Source: Tomocerus qinae | Taxonomy: Eukaryota > Arthropoda > Collembola > Entomobryomorpha > Tomoceridae | Direction: 5' to 3' | Length of the DNA: 64,000 nucleotides | Assembly: GCA_020055645.1 (NCBI GenBank) | Contig: CM034546.1 | Location: 13,144,001-13,208,000, forward strand | In this document: positions 1 to 10,717 of the stretch, one piece after another | How positions within the stretch are numbered: position 1 is the stretch's first letter | Layout: every line of letters begins with the position of its first letter | The notes under the pieces: model-generated | The model's input: only the letters and a program-made list of their open reading frames with translations | Databases searched by the model: none | Told to the model about the DNA's origin: nothing | Made by a program: the position numbers and the translations under genes

Positions 1-1683
1 GGTAATTAGATTGTTTCGTTCGCACCAATTGCTAAGTCTCTTACTCATTATTGAAGTGAATAATTTCAGTATAGTGTTGGCCAGGGATATTGGTCTATAG
101 TTTTTAGGGTCTTCTCTTATTGCTTTTTTATAAATAGGTGTAATTACAATTTTTGTCCATGATTGAGGGAGTGTCGCCTGTCTCCAGTAGTTGTTAAAGC
201 AGTCTACAATGCAGAGACGAAGCTGAATAGATGCATGTTTCCAAAGTTCATTTTGAAAGCTATCTATTCCTGGGGCCTTTCCAATAGATAAGTTCTTTAT
301 TCCTGCATTTAATTCTGATAGGTTAATTTCCTTATCTAATTCAGGGATTTGTATTGGGTTAGCTACTGACTCTTCTTTTTCTGTCTGTTCCGTACTTTTG
401 TCACAATATATTCCTTCGAAGTGAGTTTTGAATGTGTCCGGTGTTGGTTGCTTTTTGTAGTTAAAGTTTGTTTTCCTTCTATAGTGAGATAGTGCTGCCC
501 AAAAGGCTGGTTTACATGAGTTGGCTAAATCGTTTGTGACTTTTTGAAAGTATTCTTTTTTACATGATGTTTTATATTCTTGGTATTCCTTTTTAGTTTG
601 CATGTATATTTGTTTATGTAAGTCTTTATCACTTGGGGCTTTGATATAGTGTCTGTAGGCAATTCTGGTATTTCTTTTTTTTAGTCTACGCGTATTATTA
701 ATATATTTAGGATATCCAATTATGGTCTGAGGTAAAACTTTTTGTCGCGCCATCCCATTTTCCTCTGCGGTTGTATGTATGATTTCCTGTATTTTTTCAA
801 AGTCCTTTATGGCTGGTAGGTATTGTAATTTTTCTTTTATTATATTTTGAAGTTTATTCATGTTATCACCTTTGAAGTCATACGTCTGCACGTATGTCTT
901 TTCCATGTTGTAGTCAGGTATCTTCTCATTAAGTTTTATTAATATAGGCAGATGTGATGAGTAATCAGATATAGGTAGTACTTTAAAGTCTTCAATTATT
1001 GTGGCAATCTCCTCTGTTGAAATGCATAGGTCGACTACACTTTGACCATTCTTGTTGATAAATGTCCAGTCGCCATTCTTATCTCCAATAGTGTCTCCAT
1101 TAAACAGTCTTAAGTTATTGATATTAATATATTTTGCTAACTCTCTTCCCCTTTTATTCCACGTGACGTCTTTTGATGATCTATATTTGTTATTTCTTAT
1201 GGGTTTTTTTCCAACTCGAGAGTTTAGATCTCCAATCAGTAAATAATTTTCCGCATTATGTTTATTTATTGGTAAATGTTCTTCAAAATCGTAGTTAGTA
1301 CTTGGAGGTATATACATAAATAATAATTTGATTTTTTCAGTTCCAATTTTCAGAATAATTGAGATATATTCTTTATCCTTTTCAACTGAAATTACAAGTG
1401 ACTGAATTTCTTTTTTAAAGCCGATAAGCAATCCTCCAGAAGGTCTGCCAAATTTATTTTTTTGATTCGCGAATTCTTCAATTATAATGTAGTCTTCAAA
1501 AGTTGAGTGGGAAAAGGGAGTTGTGCACCATGTTTCCGTTAAAGCGAAAATAGTTGGGTCGTATGAATTTAGTTCAGTAAAGAAGTCAATGGTTTTGTTT
1601 TTAAGTCCTTCTATATTCCAATAAATAATAGAATTAATACTCGCCAATAGATTTGTAAATTTTTGCAAAGGCCGGCCGGGTCG
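1..1683 (-). CDS. LINE ORF2: APE-type endonuclease and N-terminal reverse transcriptase (partial)
   Basis: Read without a stop from 1683 to base 1 (561 codons). It shows the endonuclease motifs in order: WNIEGL near 1610, TETW near 1530, SGGLLIGF near 1430, LLIGDLNSRVG near 1220, and SDYSSHLPI near 960, which carries the catalytic Asp/His. A basic linker follows. Then come the RT entry motifs: GKAPGIDSFQNELW near 270, SWTKIVITPIYKK near 150, and YRPISLANTILKLF near 90, which is RT block 1-2. The YADD catalytic block lies beyond the window. No ATG lies near the start; the frame opens straight after the ORF1 stop, so ORF2 is probably translated by readthrough or reinitiation. Confidence 0.93.
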
Positions 1684-2416
1684 TCATGCAACACACACTT
1701 TTCCATCCTCTGAGGCTGTAAGTATTTGTTTGGTTCCATTTATTTCCAGATATAGTTTTCCTCTACTAATGGATCCTTTAGTGCTGTTGTCCTTTTCTTT
1801 CATTTCCTTTAATTTTTCTCTTAGCACATTCTCGATTTTTCTTTCTTCAGGAGTGAGATCATGATTGATGAATATTTTAGTTCCCTTTAGGTTTTTTCGA
1901 TTTTTCATTACTGCTTTCTTGTCTAACATTGACAGGAATTTGACGCATAGTGGTCTGTTACGTCCATATGCCTTCTTTCCAATTCTGTACAGATCGTCAT
2001 AGCCAAAGTCACCAACGCCGATTTTCCCCATTATTTCGTTCACTATTCTTAGTCTGCTGTTGTCATCTTCATCCGCCTCCTCCTTTGCCCCATGTATAAT
2101 AATATTTTTTTCTTTTTGTGATTTTTTGGATTTGGTTAATCTGGTTCTTCATGACAGTTTGAGCCCTTGTAAACGCTTCTAGTTCTTGTAAAGGTTTTAA
2201 TTGTTCCAAAATATCTTTTTTTAAGCCAGCAATTTCCCTCGTTATTAGAGCTTTTATCTCGTCCATTTCCATGTTCGATTTTTGTCTTTTATTTTCTTGC
2301 TCACTTTCAGGCGACTCTGATAAGCTACGTTTGCTTGAGCTTGTTGGAGTTACTATATTATGTGTATTTTCAGGTACACTTAGGCCAAGCGTCTTAAGTA
2401 TGCCAAAGCCATACAT
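1684..2416 (-). pseudogene. LINE ORF1 protein, one-base frameshift
   Basis: ORF1 of the LINE, about 243 codons. The N-terminal part (2416 to about 2128) is rich in Ser/Pro/Lys and then charged and helical, as expected for the ORF1 coiled coil. The C-terminal part (to 1684) follows the common LINE ORF1 pattern IIIHG, then an acidic stretch, then DLYRIGKK and RPLCVKF, typical of the RRM-like RNA-binding region. The two parts are in different frames. Removing one A from a run of six (plus-strand T run 2122-2127) joins them in the expected order, so the copy has a single homopolymer indel, either decay or a sequencing error. It ends at TGA 1684-1686, directly followed in the same frame by ORF2. 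Confidence 0.85.
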
Positions 2417-2495
2417 AGCATGGACATAGCAGGACAGAGCCTAGGCACAACCGCTCAGCTCCACTGCCAAACCAAGACTTGAATCACCATTATAC

Positions 2496-2710
2496 ATACT
2501 ACCATCACGTATCCAGTGGGAGAAAGGGCGCAGCGCCCCCCAAAGTAAATTCACCTTATACCCGAAGTTAAAAATGTGAACCTAGTGGGTGGCCATGCAG
2601 AGTAAGTTGCCGATTACCTAAATGCTATTTTAATACAAAAATATTGACCCTAGGTAGTGGTGAAGTTATAGAATATTTTAACTACACATTTGAAACAATA
2701 AAATAGTGTA
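2496..2710. repeat. Dispersed repeat family R1, copy 1
   Basis: Non-coding repeat starting with a GC-rich 'gcagcgcccc' box and ending in 'ttgaccctaggtagt'. A second diverged copy lies at about 23315-23720, split there by about 190 bp of extra sequence. Both share the stretch ending 'gctattttaatacaaa'. I see no terminal repeats or ORF. Confidence 0.75.
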
Positions 2711-3480
2711 CCACTTAATCTCACTATGATTATCTTCTATTTAACAATGGGTTTCAAGGATTTATTAAATAGTGGTTAAACATATATTACATACTTTCTA
2801 ATTGTTTCCAAATCACACATAAAAATCTATTGCGTTCTTTTTGAGAAACATTTTTAACCTGTGTTTTGCTATGCCGCCCATTTTCTCAACTTTTGATTTT
2901 CTAATCTTCTCTTCGATTTCCTCCCCCACCACGTTTTTCAGATCCTGCACGTGCGTGTATCTTACAGACTACAAAATTAAACAAAAAGTGCACAATTTTA
3001 TCTTTTTAGCTTTTCATCTACAATACAGAGCCGCAAGGGCACCAACGGACTCTTCCCCAAAATCGAAGAAAAGAGGAAGTTTTGCCTTAAAATCCAAAAA
3101 TTTGCAACTCTAAAACATGCTTTAGACTTTCAGTTTTCCCTTCCCTTTCACGGTTAGTGACGCCAAAATGACGTCCTCGTGTTTTAACTGCAGTGACGTC
3201 ACAAAAAGTGAAGGGGAAACGGGAAGTACAGAACAGGTTTAGAGCTTTCCGAAGGAATCATTAAATTTGCTTTTAATGATGTTTGAACTTTTGCATCATA
3301 GAATATCCAGGCACAAAAATGTGAGGGGCAATTTTAAACCTTTTCCAAACTATGTATTTTTAAAAGCATTTAATATACATATGTCAAAAATCCGAATCCA
3401 AATTTTTGGGTCTGGATATTCCACGATTGCAAAACTTCAAGCCCCTTAAAAATCAAATGTTTCCTTCGGAAGGAATTAAG
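2711..3480. other. Non-coding stretch with CRE-like palindrome
   Basis: No gene recognised. It holds a perfect TGACGTCA (CREB/ATF-type) palindrome at 3194-3201 and a second half-like 'atgacgtc' at 3169-3176. Both lie between imperfect inverted purine/pyrimidine tracts at about 3133-3160 and 3209-3225. Whether this regulates anything is unknown. Confidence 0.4.
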
Positions 3481-4160
3481 CCATATGTAAAACATATTAT
3501 AACATTCATTTTGATAGTCCCACGTGGTTGCTATGCACACTATGCAGGCGCATAGTACATCCTTAATTGCGGTAAAACCATCTATTTTTGAAACAATTAA
3601 AAATGTCAAGGTTAATGGCCAAATTGAATTTTCCCGCATATGAAAGAATAACCACCTTGAGCGCACTGACAGCTGGAAAAATTTGCATGCAGAATGCATG
3701 CATTGTTTCTGTTATGAAATATGTTTGTGCCTTTTAAGTCGTAGGAGACTAGAGCGTGCAGTATATAATTCCTAACTATTACGAAGTTATTCTGCCTCGG
3801 ACGTGTTGGAATTTCCCTCATTACGTGCGTTATTGTGTTCTTAGCTGGGTTTTAGAATTACGGCGAATGAACAAAGAAGTACAAACAAACCTACGGAATT
3901 AGACTTTTTTGCCGTTTATTTATATGGATAGTAAATATTAAACTTTTGTTTTAGAAAACAGTCGTTTTCTCCGGACAGGGAAGAGGTGCTTGGCAAATGT
4001 ATTGTCCTGTATCATAATTTTAACAATGTAAATGGCCAAATTTTAAATATTTCCGCACCTGAAATAATAGGAACCTTAAGCAAACCGAAAGCTGGAAATT
4101 TGGATACAGATGAACACATGAACTCTGGTTTGAAATGCAGTCACGGTATATTTAATTGAA
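3481..4160. repeat. Dispersed repeat family R2, copy 1 (with partial third copy)
   Basis: About 3600-3920 matches about 24540-25165: shared 'gaattttcccgca', 'ttgagcgcactg', 'agaatgcatgcattgtt', 'tcgtaggag', 'gacgtgttggaattt'. Copy 1 lacks the 312-bp palindrome found in the other copy. Bases 4020-4140 look like a third, weaker partial copy ('aatgtaaatggccaaattt', 'gaaagctggaa'). No ORF. Confidence 0.8.
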
Positions 4161-4654
4161 GAAAGGAGTTTCAACTACCACGTAGCATTACAGTTACTTT
4201 AATGAGTTTATCATCGCGCAAACGTGTATGTATGCATGCGTTTATGAATCCGTCTGAATTTAGTATCTTTAAAAACAAACCAAATATGTATATAAACTAT
4301 ATAAATAATCTATATGAAACATTGAGGAAACTACAATAAAAATCATATGACATGGAAATGGCTAGCTCTAATCCGCAAAAAAATTAATGCTCGTAAAAAG
4401 ATGGGGTTTTAGTCACTGTATGTAAATATTATATTACAGTTCAGATTAATAGATTGCTCTGAAAGAGGTCTCCGTTCATGCCTCAGGAGTCCATCCAATC
4501 ACAAGAACGAAAATTTTTTAAAATTGACGGTATAGACAATGCTTCATATATATATTTATAGTATAGTTTATATATATATGGCGTACATACAACATACAAA
4601 CATCCGTACATTCAAAAATTCTGATTACGCTTACATTATAGTCATGATTGTACA

Positions 4655-5720
4655 TTACTAGTGAACCCAGCTAAAAGGAGCGAACCTAGCACTCAAGAGA
4701 AATTCAGCAGGCCACCCATCACAGTAATAAAAACAATTCTGAAAAAATCATCGGTATTTGCCTTAGGTTAATATGTTTACATTGTAAATACAATATTTTA
4801 AATATACTTTAATTTTCTACAGCGGTTGGAAAAATTAGCTGCGGCGCCAACATTCTGATCAAAAGGAAGTTCCTAAACCAATATATAACAACTGTAGTGT
4901 AGTTAGATCGTAGCATCATTTACAGGGAACAATGAAAGACTCCATTTTTAATAAACACTCAAAAAAGTTCCCATTTAAAATCAGAAAAATAAGATTCCCT
5001 AGATTTTAGAAAAATGTACAAATCCAATGAGTACACTATACAAATAAATATTTTTATGGAAAAAATAGTAGTCCTCAGTTATTTAATTTAAAAAGGGGGC
5101 AGTAAAAAGTAATACCATCTCTATTAACAAATTGCAAATAAATTTTTCCATATATATAGCAGAACCAGTTTGGAGTTTTGCTAGTAGTTTTGAAATGCTA
5201 ATTAATATGCCTAATGTTTCGAAATGTCCCCTTTCGCAAATCATCTCCATTCAATCACCAATAATCATCTTATGTAAATTTCTATTATGTTTTGATGCTA
5301 TAATATTTTGAAACGACTCATTTCAGTGGTTAAGAGGAAGTAGGCATGCATGCACATGCGTATTTTGCTTTTAAGGAACGTGCATATGTTACGTGTGCAG
5401 TTGATGGGAAGAAGAGATACCCAAAAGTGTTACAGTCAGCGTTGCGTTATGCATGGGGGAGGGAATTTTGCGTTACGTTATATGTGCACGTTCCCTAGAT
5501 TCTCCCTACTATACATACATACATAGATGGTTGATTTTTTAAAGTCTGCGATTATATATTTGATGACTAGTAGCCCCCAGAGCAGGACTCAATTTCGAAA
5601 TGTATGCAATGATCATGCGTATTGGACATACAAACATTTATTTGTTCCTGCTTTTCACCCTACCACACATAGTTACATACATAGATATATAGGCAGGTAA
5701 ATTTATTGTTCTATCTAAAA
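4655..5720. repeat. Dispersed repeat family R3, copy 1 (about 1.1 kb, non-coding)
   Basis: Begins 'actagtgaacccagct' and matches 42500-43900 over most of its length (for example 'ggccacccatcacagtaat', 'ggttggaaaaattagct', 'gaacaatgaaagact', 'gttgatgggaag'). The second copy sits as an insertion inside duplication copy B, which suggests a mobile or transposed unit. No ORF of note. Simple AT runs occur at 4535-4580. Bases 4161-4654 to its left hold no gene that I can see. Confidence 0.8.
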
Positions 5721-5904
5721 CGGTGGTTATAGAATAGAATACTATGAGCTACTTACATTTAAAAAGTTTAAACATAAACCATTTTAGAAAATTCTTAAAA
5801 ACCGTTACAATAATGCATAATGTAACTATTGTGAGTGTTGTAGCGTTAATTAATGCAAATAAAATTATGATTTAGTTATTATCACACACACACAATATTG
5901 CTTT

Positions 5905-6160
5905 TCAATAGGAATATTCGAAAGTTCGAACAATAGTATTACCTCTTCTAATCCAAAAGTTATATAAGTGCCAAACAGTACAACCTTTGTTTTTTATACA
6001 ATTAAAAACTCTAGTTGGGGCGAGATAGTAGAATAATTGTTTAAACCCTGCCCTGTTTTCCCAAGTAAACACTACTACAAATATGAGAAGAAAAAACGAA
6101 ATAATAGGAAATATTGAGCCGATATTGGAGTTATAAAAGGTTAAAGGTCGAGGGGGAATT
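5905..6160 (-). pseudogene. Out-of-frame 3' end of the upstream IR gene (fourth membrane segment)
   Basis: Directly after the stop of the IR coding region (TAG, 6161-6163), the +1 frame continues with a proline-rich juxtamembrane stretch. A strongly hydrophobic segment follows at about 6120-6060 (IISFFLLIFVVVF), then a basic tail ending at TGA 5905-5907. This is where an ionotropic receptor's M4 should lie. Skipping one base near 6165-6175 joins it to the main frame. No plausible splice acceptor lies between, so a one-base insertion (mutation or error) is the simplest reading. Confidence 0.7.
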
Positions 6161-8293
6161 CTACTCCAACAAGTTCTTCACCTCGTATAGTTTACGTTCT
6201 TTAAAATGGTCTAACCATCTTTGGTAAAGTCCCGAATGAGTCACAAAACGTAACTTCTCTCTCAGAAATGTGGTGAACATGGGAATTAACTTGTTTCTAA
6301 AAGAAGTATGTACAGTCATAGGAAAAAACGGGTTTTCATCACTTCCTTGATATAATCGCTTGACGGGCCGAAATCCTCCCCTTTTAGGATTCCAGTAAGA
6401 ATCGTCCAGAGTTCGGTGCAAACGAGAACTTCTGATTATGAATACAGAATTGTTACACTGGGATAGCCATTCTGAGGGGCTGGTTGAAAAAAATCCAAGT
6501 GGAAGCCGAAACATTTTGAAAATTGCATTGACTGACTTTACTGTGTTTAAGCCGATACTTTTCTTGTGCTTTGAAAGGTAAGACTTCAAAAACGGCAATA
6601 ACTTAAATAATTTCCTTGAAAATCTTAACTTGTTAAACAGTACAACAGTATCATCGTCAACTACATCATTTAAATTATTCCACGAAAAATTGGCGGTTAA
6701 ATTGCGAAATATTATACATTCGGGAAAAATGATTAAACGTTTACATACCTTGAATTCTTTTAGGAATAATCGTTTTATTGTCTCAACTACATTTAGGTTC
6801 ATGAGTAAAGGAGTTAGCTCAAAGTTATTCTTAAATTCACCTAGATCGGTAAAATTTGGTAATTTAGCCAAATGTTCCATGGATTCAATTTGTTTAACTG
6901 GCCTTGGCTCAACTAAATCCGTAGTTACAATTCCCTTGTAACCATTTGTAAGTACAATAAGCATGAGAAGCAAAGGACCTATTATTACTTTGACCCAAAG
7001 GGTTTTATCGACCTGTGTTGATAACGGATAACTGGCCTCTAAGATATAAGCCCAGAAAATCAAAGCGAACGGAAAACTATTATAACTTTTGTAAAATCTT
7101 ACTCCGTAGACGAAAGCAGTTACAATAATTACCGAAATCAGGAGCCCTATCCATGCATAGAGTTGAAATGGTTTAGCGTATGCATAAAAAGAAAGACTTT
7201 CATCTTCCAAAACGACGCAGGAAATAAAATTGATAGAATCTTCCATTGTTGGAATTACTATGTATTGAGCTCCAGGAGACCTCCAATAAGACTCTTGTTG
7301 GAAATCAAACTCGATATAGTTATTTACCGTCACACTTGAACTGCCAATTACTAGCGTCAAATTTGGTAAATTTTGGAAAATCATTGAAGAAATTGGAAAT
7401 GACGGTCCCAAATCTTCGTCTGAAAAAGGTTTTGTGAAAGAAGTTTTCTGAATCTGTGATCCAAAGTATTTTCTACTATTTCCTTCCCAAGTGTAACCGT
7501 AGTGAATTATTAAACGTGCTGAGTTTGGAATATTACTTTTTGTTTCAAAGTTTCTAATTGCTAATTGACGTAATGTATGACCAAAGCAATATCTTCCGGA
7601 ACATATAGGAAAAATTGTAAACGTGAATTCTTTAAAATCAATACCTATTGACTGTGACCAAATAGAATACACAATGGGATCGCCTAGATCATCCAAAGAC
7701 AAGATAAACCATGATTTACGGTAAAATAGACGATATATGTTTGTATAACTGTAGTCGCTACCATTCATTGAAATCTGGTCTTCAATAAACATATTGCGAC
7801 CTGACTTGACCAGATCTAAGTACACTTTCTTGGCAATCACGTAAACAGAAGTATATTCTTCGAAATTGTACGAATTGAGCCAATTCACCTGTAATTTCCT
7901 GTGTAATTTTTTGGAAAAAGTTTCACTGATGTAATTGATTATTAATATTTCTTTCATAGTAGTAAAGTTGACATCGGCCAAAATGTGCGTCACACAAACA
8001 AAGCGGCTTAGAGGTCGAGGGGAAGAATTGTTTACTCCAATAATACAATCAATGTCATCTTCAGGGTCAACAACTTCAGATATTAAACAATCAAAGAAGA
8101 TTTGTTCTTTCAGCCTCGTAAATGCAAAAGGGATATCCAACTCTTGCAATGACTTCTCCAATGCTCCAGTAAAAGGCTTATCTTGGACTAAAACATTGGT
8201 ATAGCAATCTTTTTCAATTTCCACAACGTCCTTCAATTTCCAACCCAAACACAATGCAATCCACAAAAATGTCAACACTAAATATGCCAGCAT
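6161..8293 (-). CDS. Divergent ionotropic receptor (IR), frame interrupted before M4
   Basis: A ligand-gated channel of the iGluR/IR superfamily, expected in the membrane of chemosensory neurons. I prefer the start at 8293, the second Met of the 730-codon frame that opens at 8353, because it begins a clean signal peptide (MLAYLVLTFLWIALCLG). About 350 residues of divergent N-terminal and S1-like sequence follow. M1 (LYAWIGLLISVIIV), a short pore/M2 region, and M3 (LLLMLIVLTNGYKG), followed by the S2 lobe, are all visible. The end shows the familiar GLYQRW motif that precedes M4 in IRs. The frame then stops at 6161 and M4 lies just beyond in another frame. It is not closely similar to the two other IRs here. 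It could be a recent pseudogene, or intact with an assembly error. Confidence 0.85.
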   Translation of the reverse strand: MLAYLVLTFLWIALCLGWKLKDVVEIEKDCYTNVLVQDKPFTGALEKSLQELDIPFAFTRLKEQIFFDCLISEVVDPEDDIDCIIGVNNSSPRPLSRFVCVTHILADVNFTTMKEILIINYISETFSKKLHRKLQVNWLNSYNFEEYTSVYVIAKKVYLDLVKSGRNMFIEDQISMNGSDYSYTNIYRLFYRKSWFILSLDDLGDPIVYSIWSQSIGIDFKEFTFTIFPICSGRYCFGHTLRQLAIRNFETKSNIPNSARLIIHYGYTWEGNSRKYFGSQIQKTSFTKPFSDEDLGPSFPISSMIFQNLPNLTLVIGSSSVTVNNYIEFDFQQESYWRSPGAQYIVIPTMEDSINFISCVVLEDESLSFYAYAKPFQLYAWIGLLISVIIVTAFVYGVRFYKSYNSFPFALIFWAYILEASYPLSTQVDKTLWVKVIIGPLLLMLIVLTNGYKGIVTTDLVEPRPVKQIESMEHLAKLPNFTDLGEFKNNFELTPLLMNLNVVETIKRLFLKEFKVCKRLIIFPECIIFRNLTANFSWNNLNDVVDDDTVVLFNKLRFSRKLFKLLPFLKSYLSKHKKSIGLNTVKSVNAIFKMFRLPLGFFSTSPSEWLSQCNNSVFIIRSSRLHRTLDDSYWNPKRGGFRPVKRLYQGSDENPFFPMTVHTSFRNKLIPMFTTFLREKLRFVTHSGLYQRWLDHFKERKLYEVKNLLE

Positions 8294-8353
8294 TTTGGGA
8301 TAGTAAATTATGTGTAATACAAATAAAAAAGAGTCATAAGGTAAGATCAACAT

Positions 8354-10166
8354 GTACGCACGAACAAAATTTAATGTTAATGCCGTATTTGATGATCTAT
8401 AATATCCTCATCCCCGTGAATATTTATATCCGCATAAAGACTTTAGTTTACACTTTGAGTAGTTTGACTTCACTGAAGAGACATATTATGCCAAACATTA
8501 GCATGACTTAAATGCATAGTCACGAGAGTCGCGACCACGACATATTCTAAACTATTATTGGATGAATGGGAGTCGAACTTTTTGCTTTTATACTGATGAT
8601 AGAAAAGTCTTTAATTATTTTCACATCGCAAATTACTCTGAACATTACAAAAACACTTTTATGTTAAGTCTTTGTAAACGCCACACCACATTTTTATTAA
8701 TTAGGATTTCACAGGCAGAAAGATGTCTTCGGAGAGGTTCAAAGGGCTTAGAATATTCATATTAAAAATGGGGCCACTAAATGTCAACTAACTTCACGTT
8801 GTTTCAAAGTACGTCCGTACATTGGATGTAAGTACTACTCACATACTCACATTGTTTATATGTATGCTTTAACTTATTTACATTTAGCTTGCTAGCTATT
8901 CTATTAGTGAAGTTTAGCCTTCCGAGGAATAAGTAATGACTCTTCGCGGACAAATTGGCGGCGATTAAGCAAACAAAATAAGTTTTAGAAAATAAGACAA
9001 TGGTATGTTTAATTCGCCCAGGGAAGCAAGCTATGAAACCGCAGGCGCCGCAGTCTAACTGCTTGTTCGTATGAAAAATCATATTGACTGAATAAAGGAA
9101 AATATCAAAAGATTTTCTTAATCAAATTTAGAAGAAATAAAATCTGTCAGGATTTTATTTATTTTATATATTTATTTATTCTAAACTTTTTTACAACTTC
9201 ATTTGCTGATTCTACAGCTATTTGTCCCTTAAGGAACGATTTAGCCCCAATGCACTGTTTGCTCAATACAATGTTTTTATATAATCCATTTTCAAAAGGC
9301 TAATGGCTAATTCACACATTAATTTAGTCCTAGAAAAGCTTTGCAGCGTGAGCCTTTGTACACTCTATACTACTCAAAATTAATTTAGGTTTCAAAAACA
9401 GAAAAATACATACTGGGATAATTTAAAATCATAGGAGACAATCATTTTACAACTTGGGCCACTTAGTCGTCTCTGTTTGCTGTAGCTTGAAAGTCACTGT
9501 ATGCTAGTAAATGATTTGACAGTTAAGTAAGCACTTTTTGAATTGGCACTTTTGGACATTGAGATTGCCAATTGGCAGTTTTATTTTGAACTTATATATC
9601 CGGATACCGTAGTAAATATAATATTCAGATCGCTTACGTGTTTTAACTTGTTTACATTTACAATAGCTTAAATATTCGGGTTTGCTTAATGTTTGATTCC
9701 GTGTATTCTAATTTAAACATGTCTAAGCACACTAAGCAGTATGAAAACCAAACTTTGCTAAACCTTCCGAAGAATAAATAATGTTCTTGGCGGACAAATT
9801 GGGGACGTCTGGTCAAACAACTTTAGTTTGAGAAAATAAGACATTTGTACTAGGACCGCAGCCAGAAAAATACTTCTTGAAGTCGAACAAATTATAAATA
9901 GAAATACATACCATTTAGTTTAAGGTATTTTTATTTCCGGAGGACATACACCCTTCTACTGCTAGTACCACTTCTTGTTGATTGCCACTCTTACATTACC
10001 CCGTGCGTTTGAAATAAACATGGCAAAAGAAAGTATGGACCTTTGAGAGAGCTTATTGTTTTAGCTTCGCTTCTACCACGAAAGGCCTTATATGTAGCAA
10101 CTAACTAAATTAATTTTAATTTGTTTATAATCAATACTAAGGAATTAAAAGGAATTAAAATTAAAA
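8354..10166. repeat. Intergenic stretch with two repeat pairs
   Basis: No gene recognised. Bases 8448-8655, just upstream of the IR gene, match 15128-15335 at the 3' end of the matrix-type gene (shared 'gtttacactttgag', 'atactgatga', 'gaaaagtct', 'tctgaacatt'). Bases about 8850-9005 match about 9640-9850 (shared 'ccttccgaggaataa/ccttccgaagaataa', 'gcggacaaattgg', 'gaaaataagaca'), so this is a local duplication about 850 bp apart. Confidence 0.7.
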
Positions 10167-10717
10167 ATGGCGAAAACAACATTTTGCATTTCCGTAGACT
10201 TTGTTTGGTCTTTGATAATCCTATTGACGAAAAATCAACATTTTGTGCTGGAATTCAAGCAGAAATTTTTAGGGTGTGAATTACCACAGAAAGCTAAAGA
10301 CACCTATATGCAATTTCTAAAATTCATGCAAAATGCGAAGACTTATCCCACTGTAGGTAAGAACCAGAAGTAGTAAAGCAAAACTGTTGATACCAATCGT
10401 AAGGCCGTCCAAAGTTACACTAATGAGGGTACTTTGATAAATGTCACCTACCCTGAAGGGGTTCAAAAAATTACTAAATGCAAAAAACAAAAGTAAAACA
10501 ATGAAATAAAATCTGCCCGTTTTCCAAGTTTTCGGACTTTTCCTGTCTACAAAACATTTTATTTCCAAAACTAAAGTTTCTAAAGCCTTTCTTAGGATCG
10601 TATTAGTGATTTTTCAATTGTCATCAAAATTTTATGGAGAATGTTTTGAAATCATTTCCAGCTGTGCCTAAAGGCGCTTCCAGAAGACTTAAATCGCTCG
10701 AAAAAGCTAGTTTTTAA
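10167..10717 (+). CDS. Putative small two-exon gene, unknown function
   Basis: Exon 1 is 10167-10356, starting ATG in an A-rich context, with a strong donor GTAAGA. Exon 2 is 10662-10717, after the acceptor ATTTCCAG, ending TAA. The phases join (1 nt plus 2 nt), giving 81 residues. The N-terminus contains a hydrophobic run (residues about 7-21, VDFVWSLIILL) that could be a signal or anchor. The rest is Lys-rich, with a basic C-terminus (ASRRLKSLEKASF). I recognise no family. Support is only the matched splice sites and joined frame, so it could be chance. Confidence 0.38.

Larger units (their letters stand above)
1..2480 (-). mobile_element. LINE (non-LTR retrotransposon), 5' part, truncated by window edge
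   Basis: A two-ORF LINE read on the minus strand. From about 2480 leftwards it holds a short 5' leader, ORF1 (2416-1684), then ORF2 with endonuclease and the start of reverse transcriptase, which is still open at base 1. The 5' end is an estimate: homology-like coding starts at 2416, and unrelated repeat sequence begins near 2500. The 3' half lies outside the window. Two domain classes (a coiled-coil plus RNA-binding-like ORF1, and an APE-type endonuclease with RT) support a LINE of the broad L1/Tx1/I-like type. I cannot assign the clade by eye. Confidence 0.93.

Noticed and set aside
3370-3821. 109- and 69-codon minus-strand frames
   Set aside because: They lie within dispersed repeat R2 and have no protein-like features.
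6630-8511. Several plus-strand frames of 60-103 codons
   Set aside because: Antisense shadows of the IR gene and its 5' flank.
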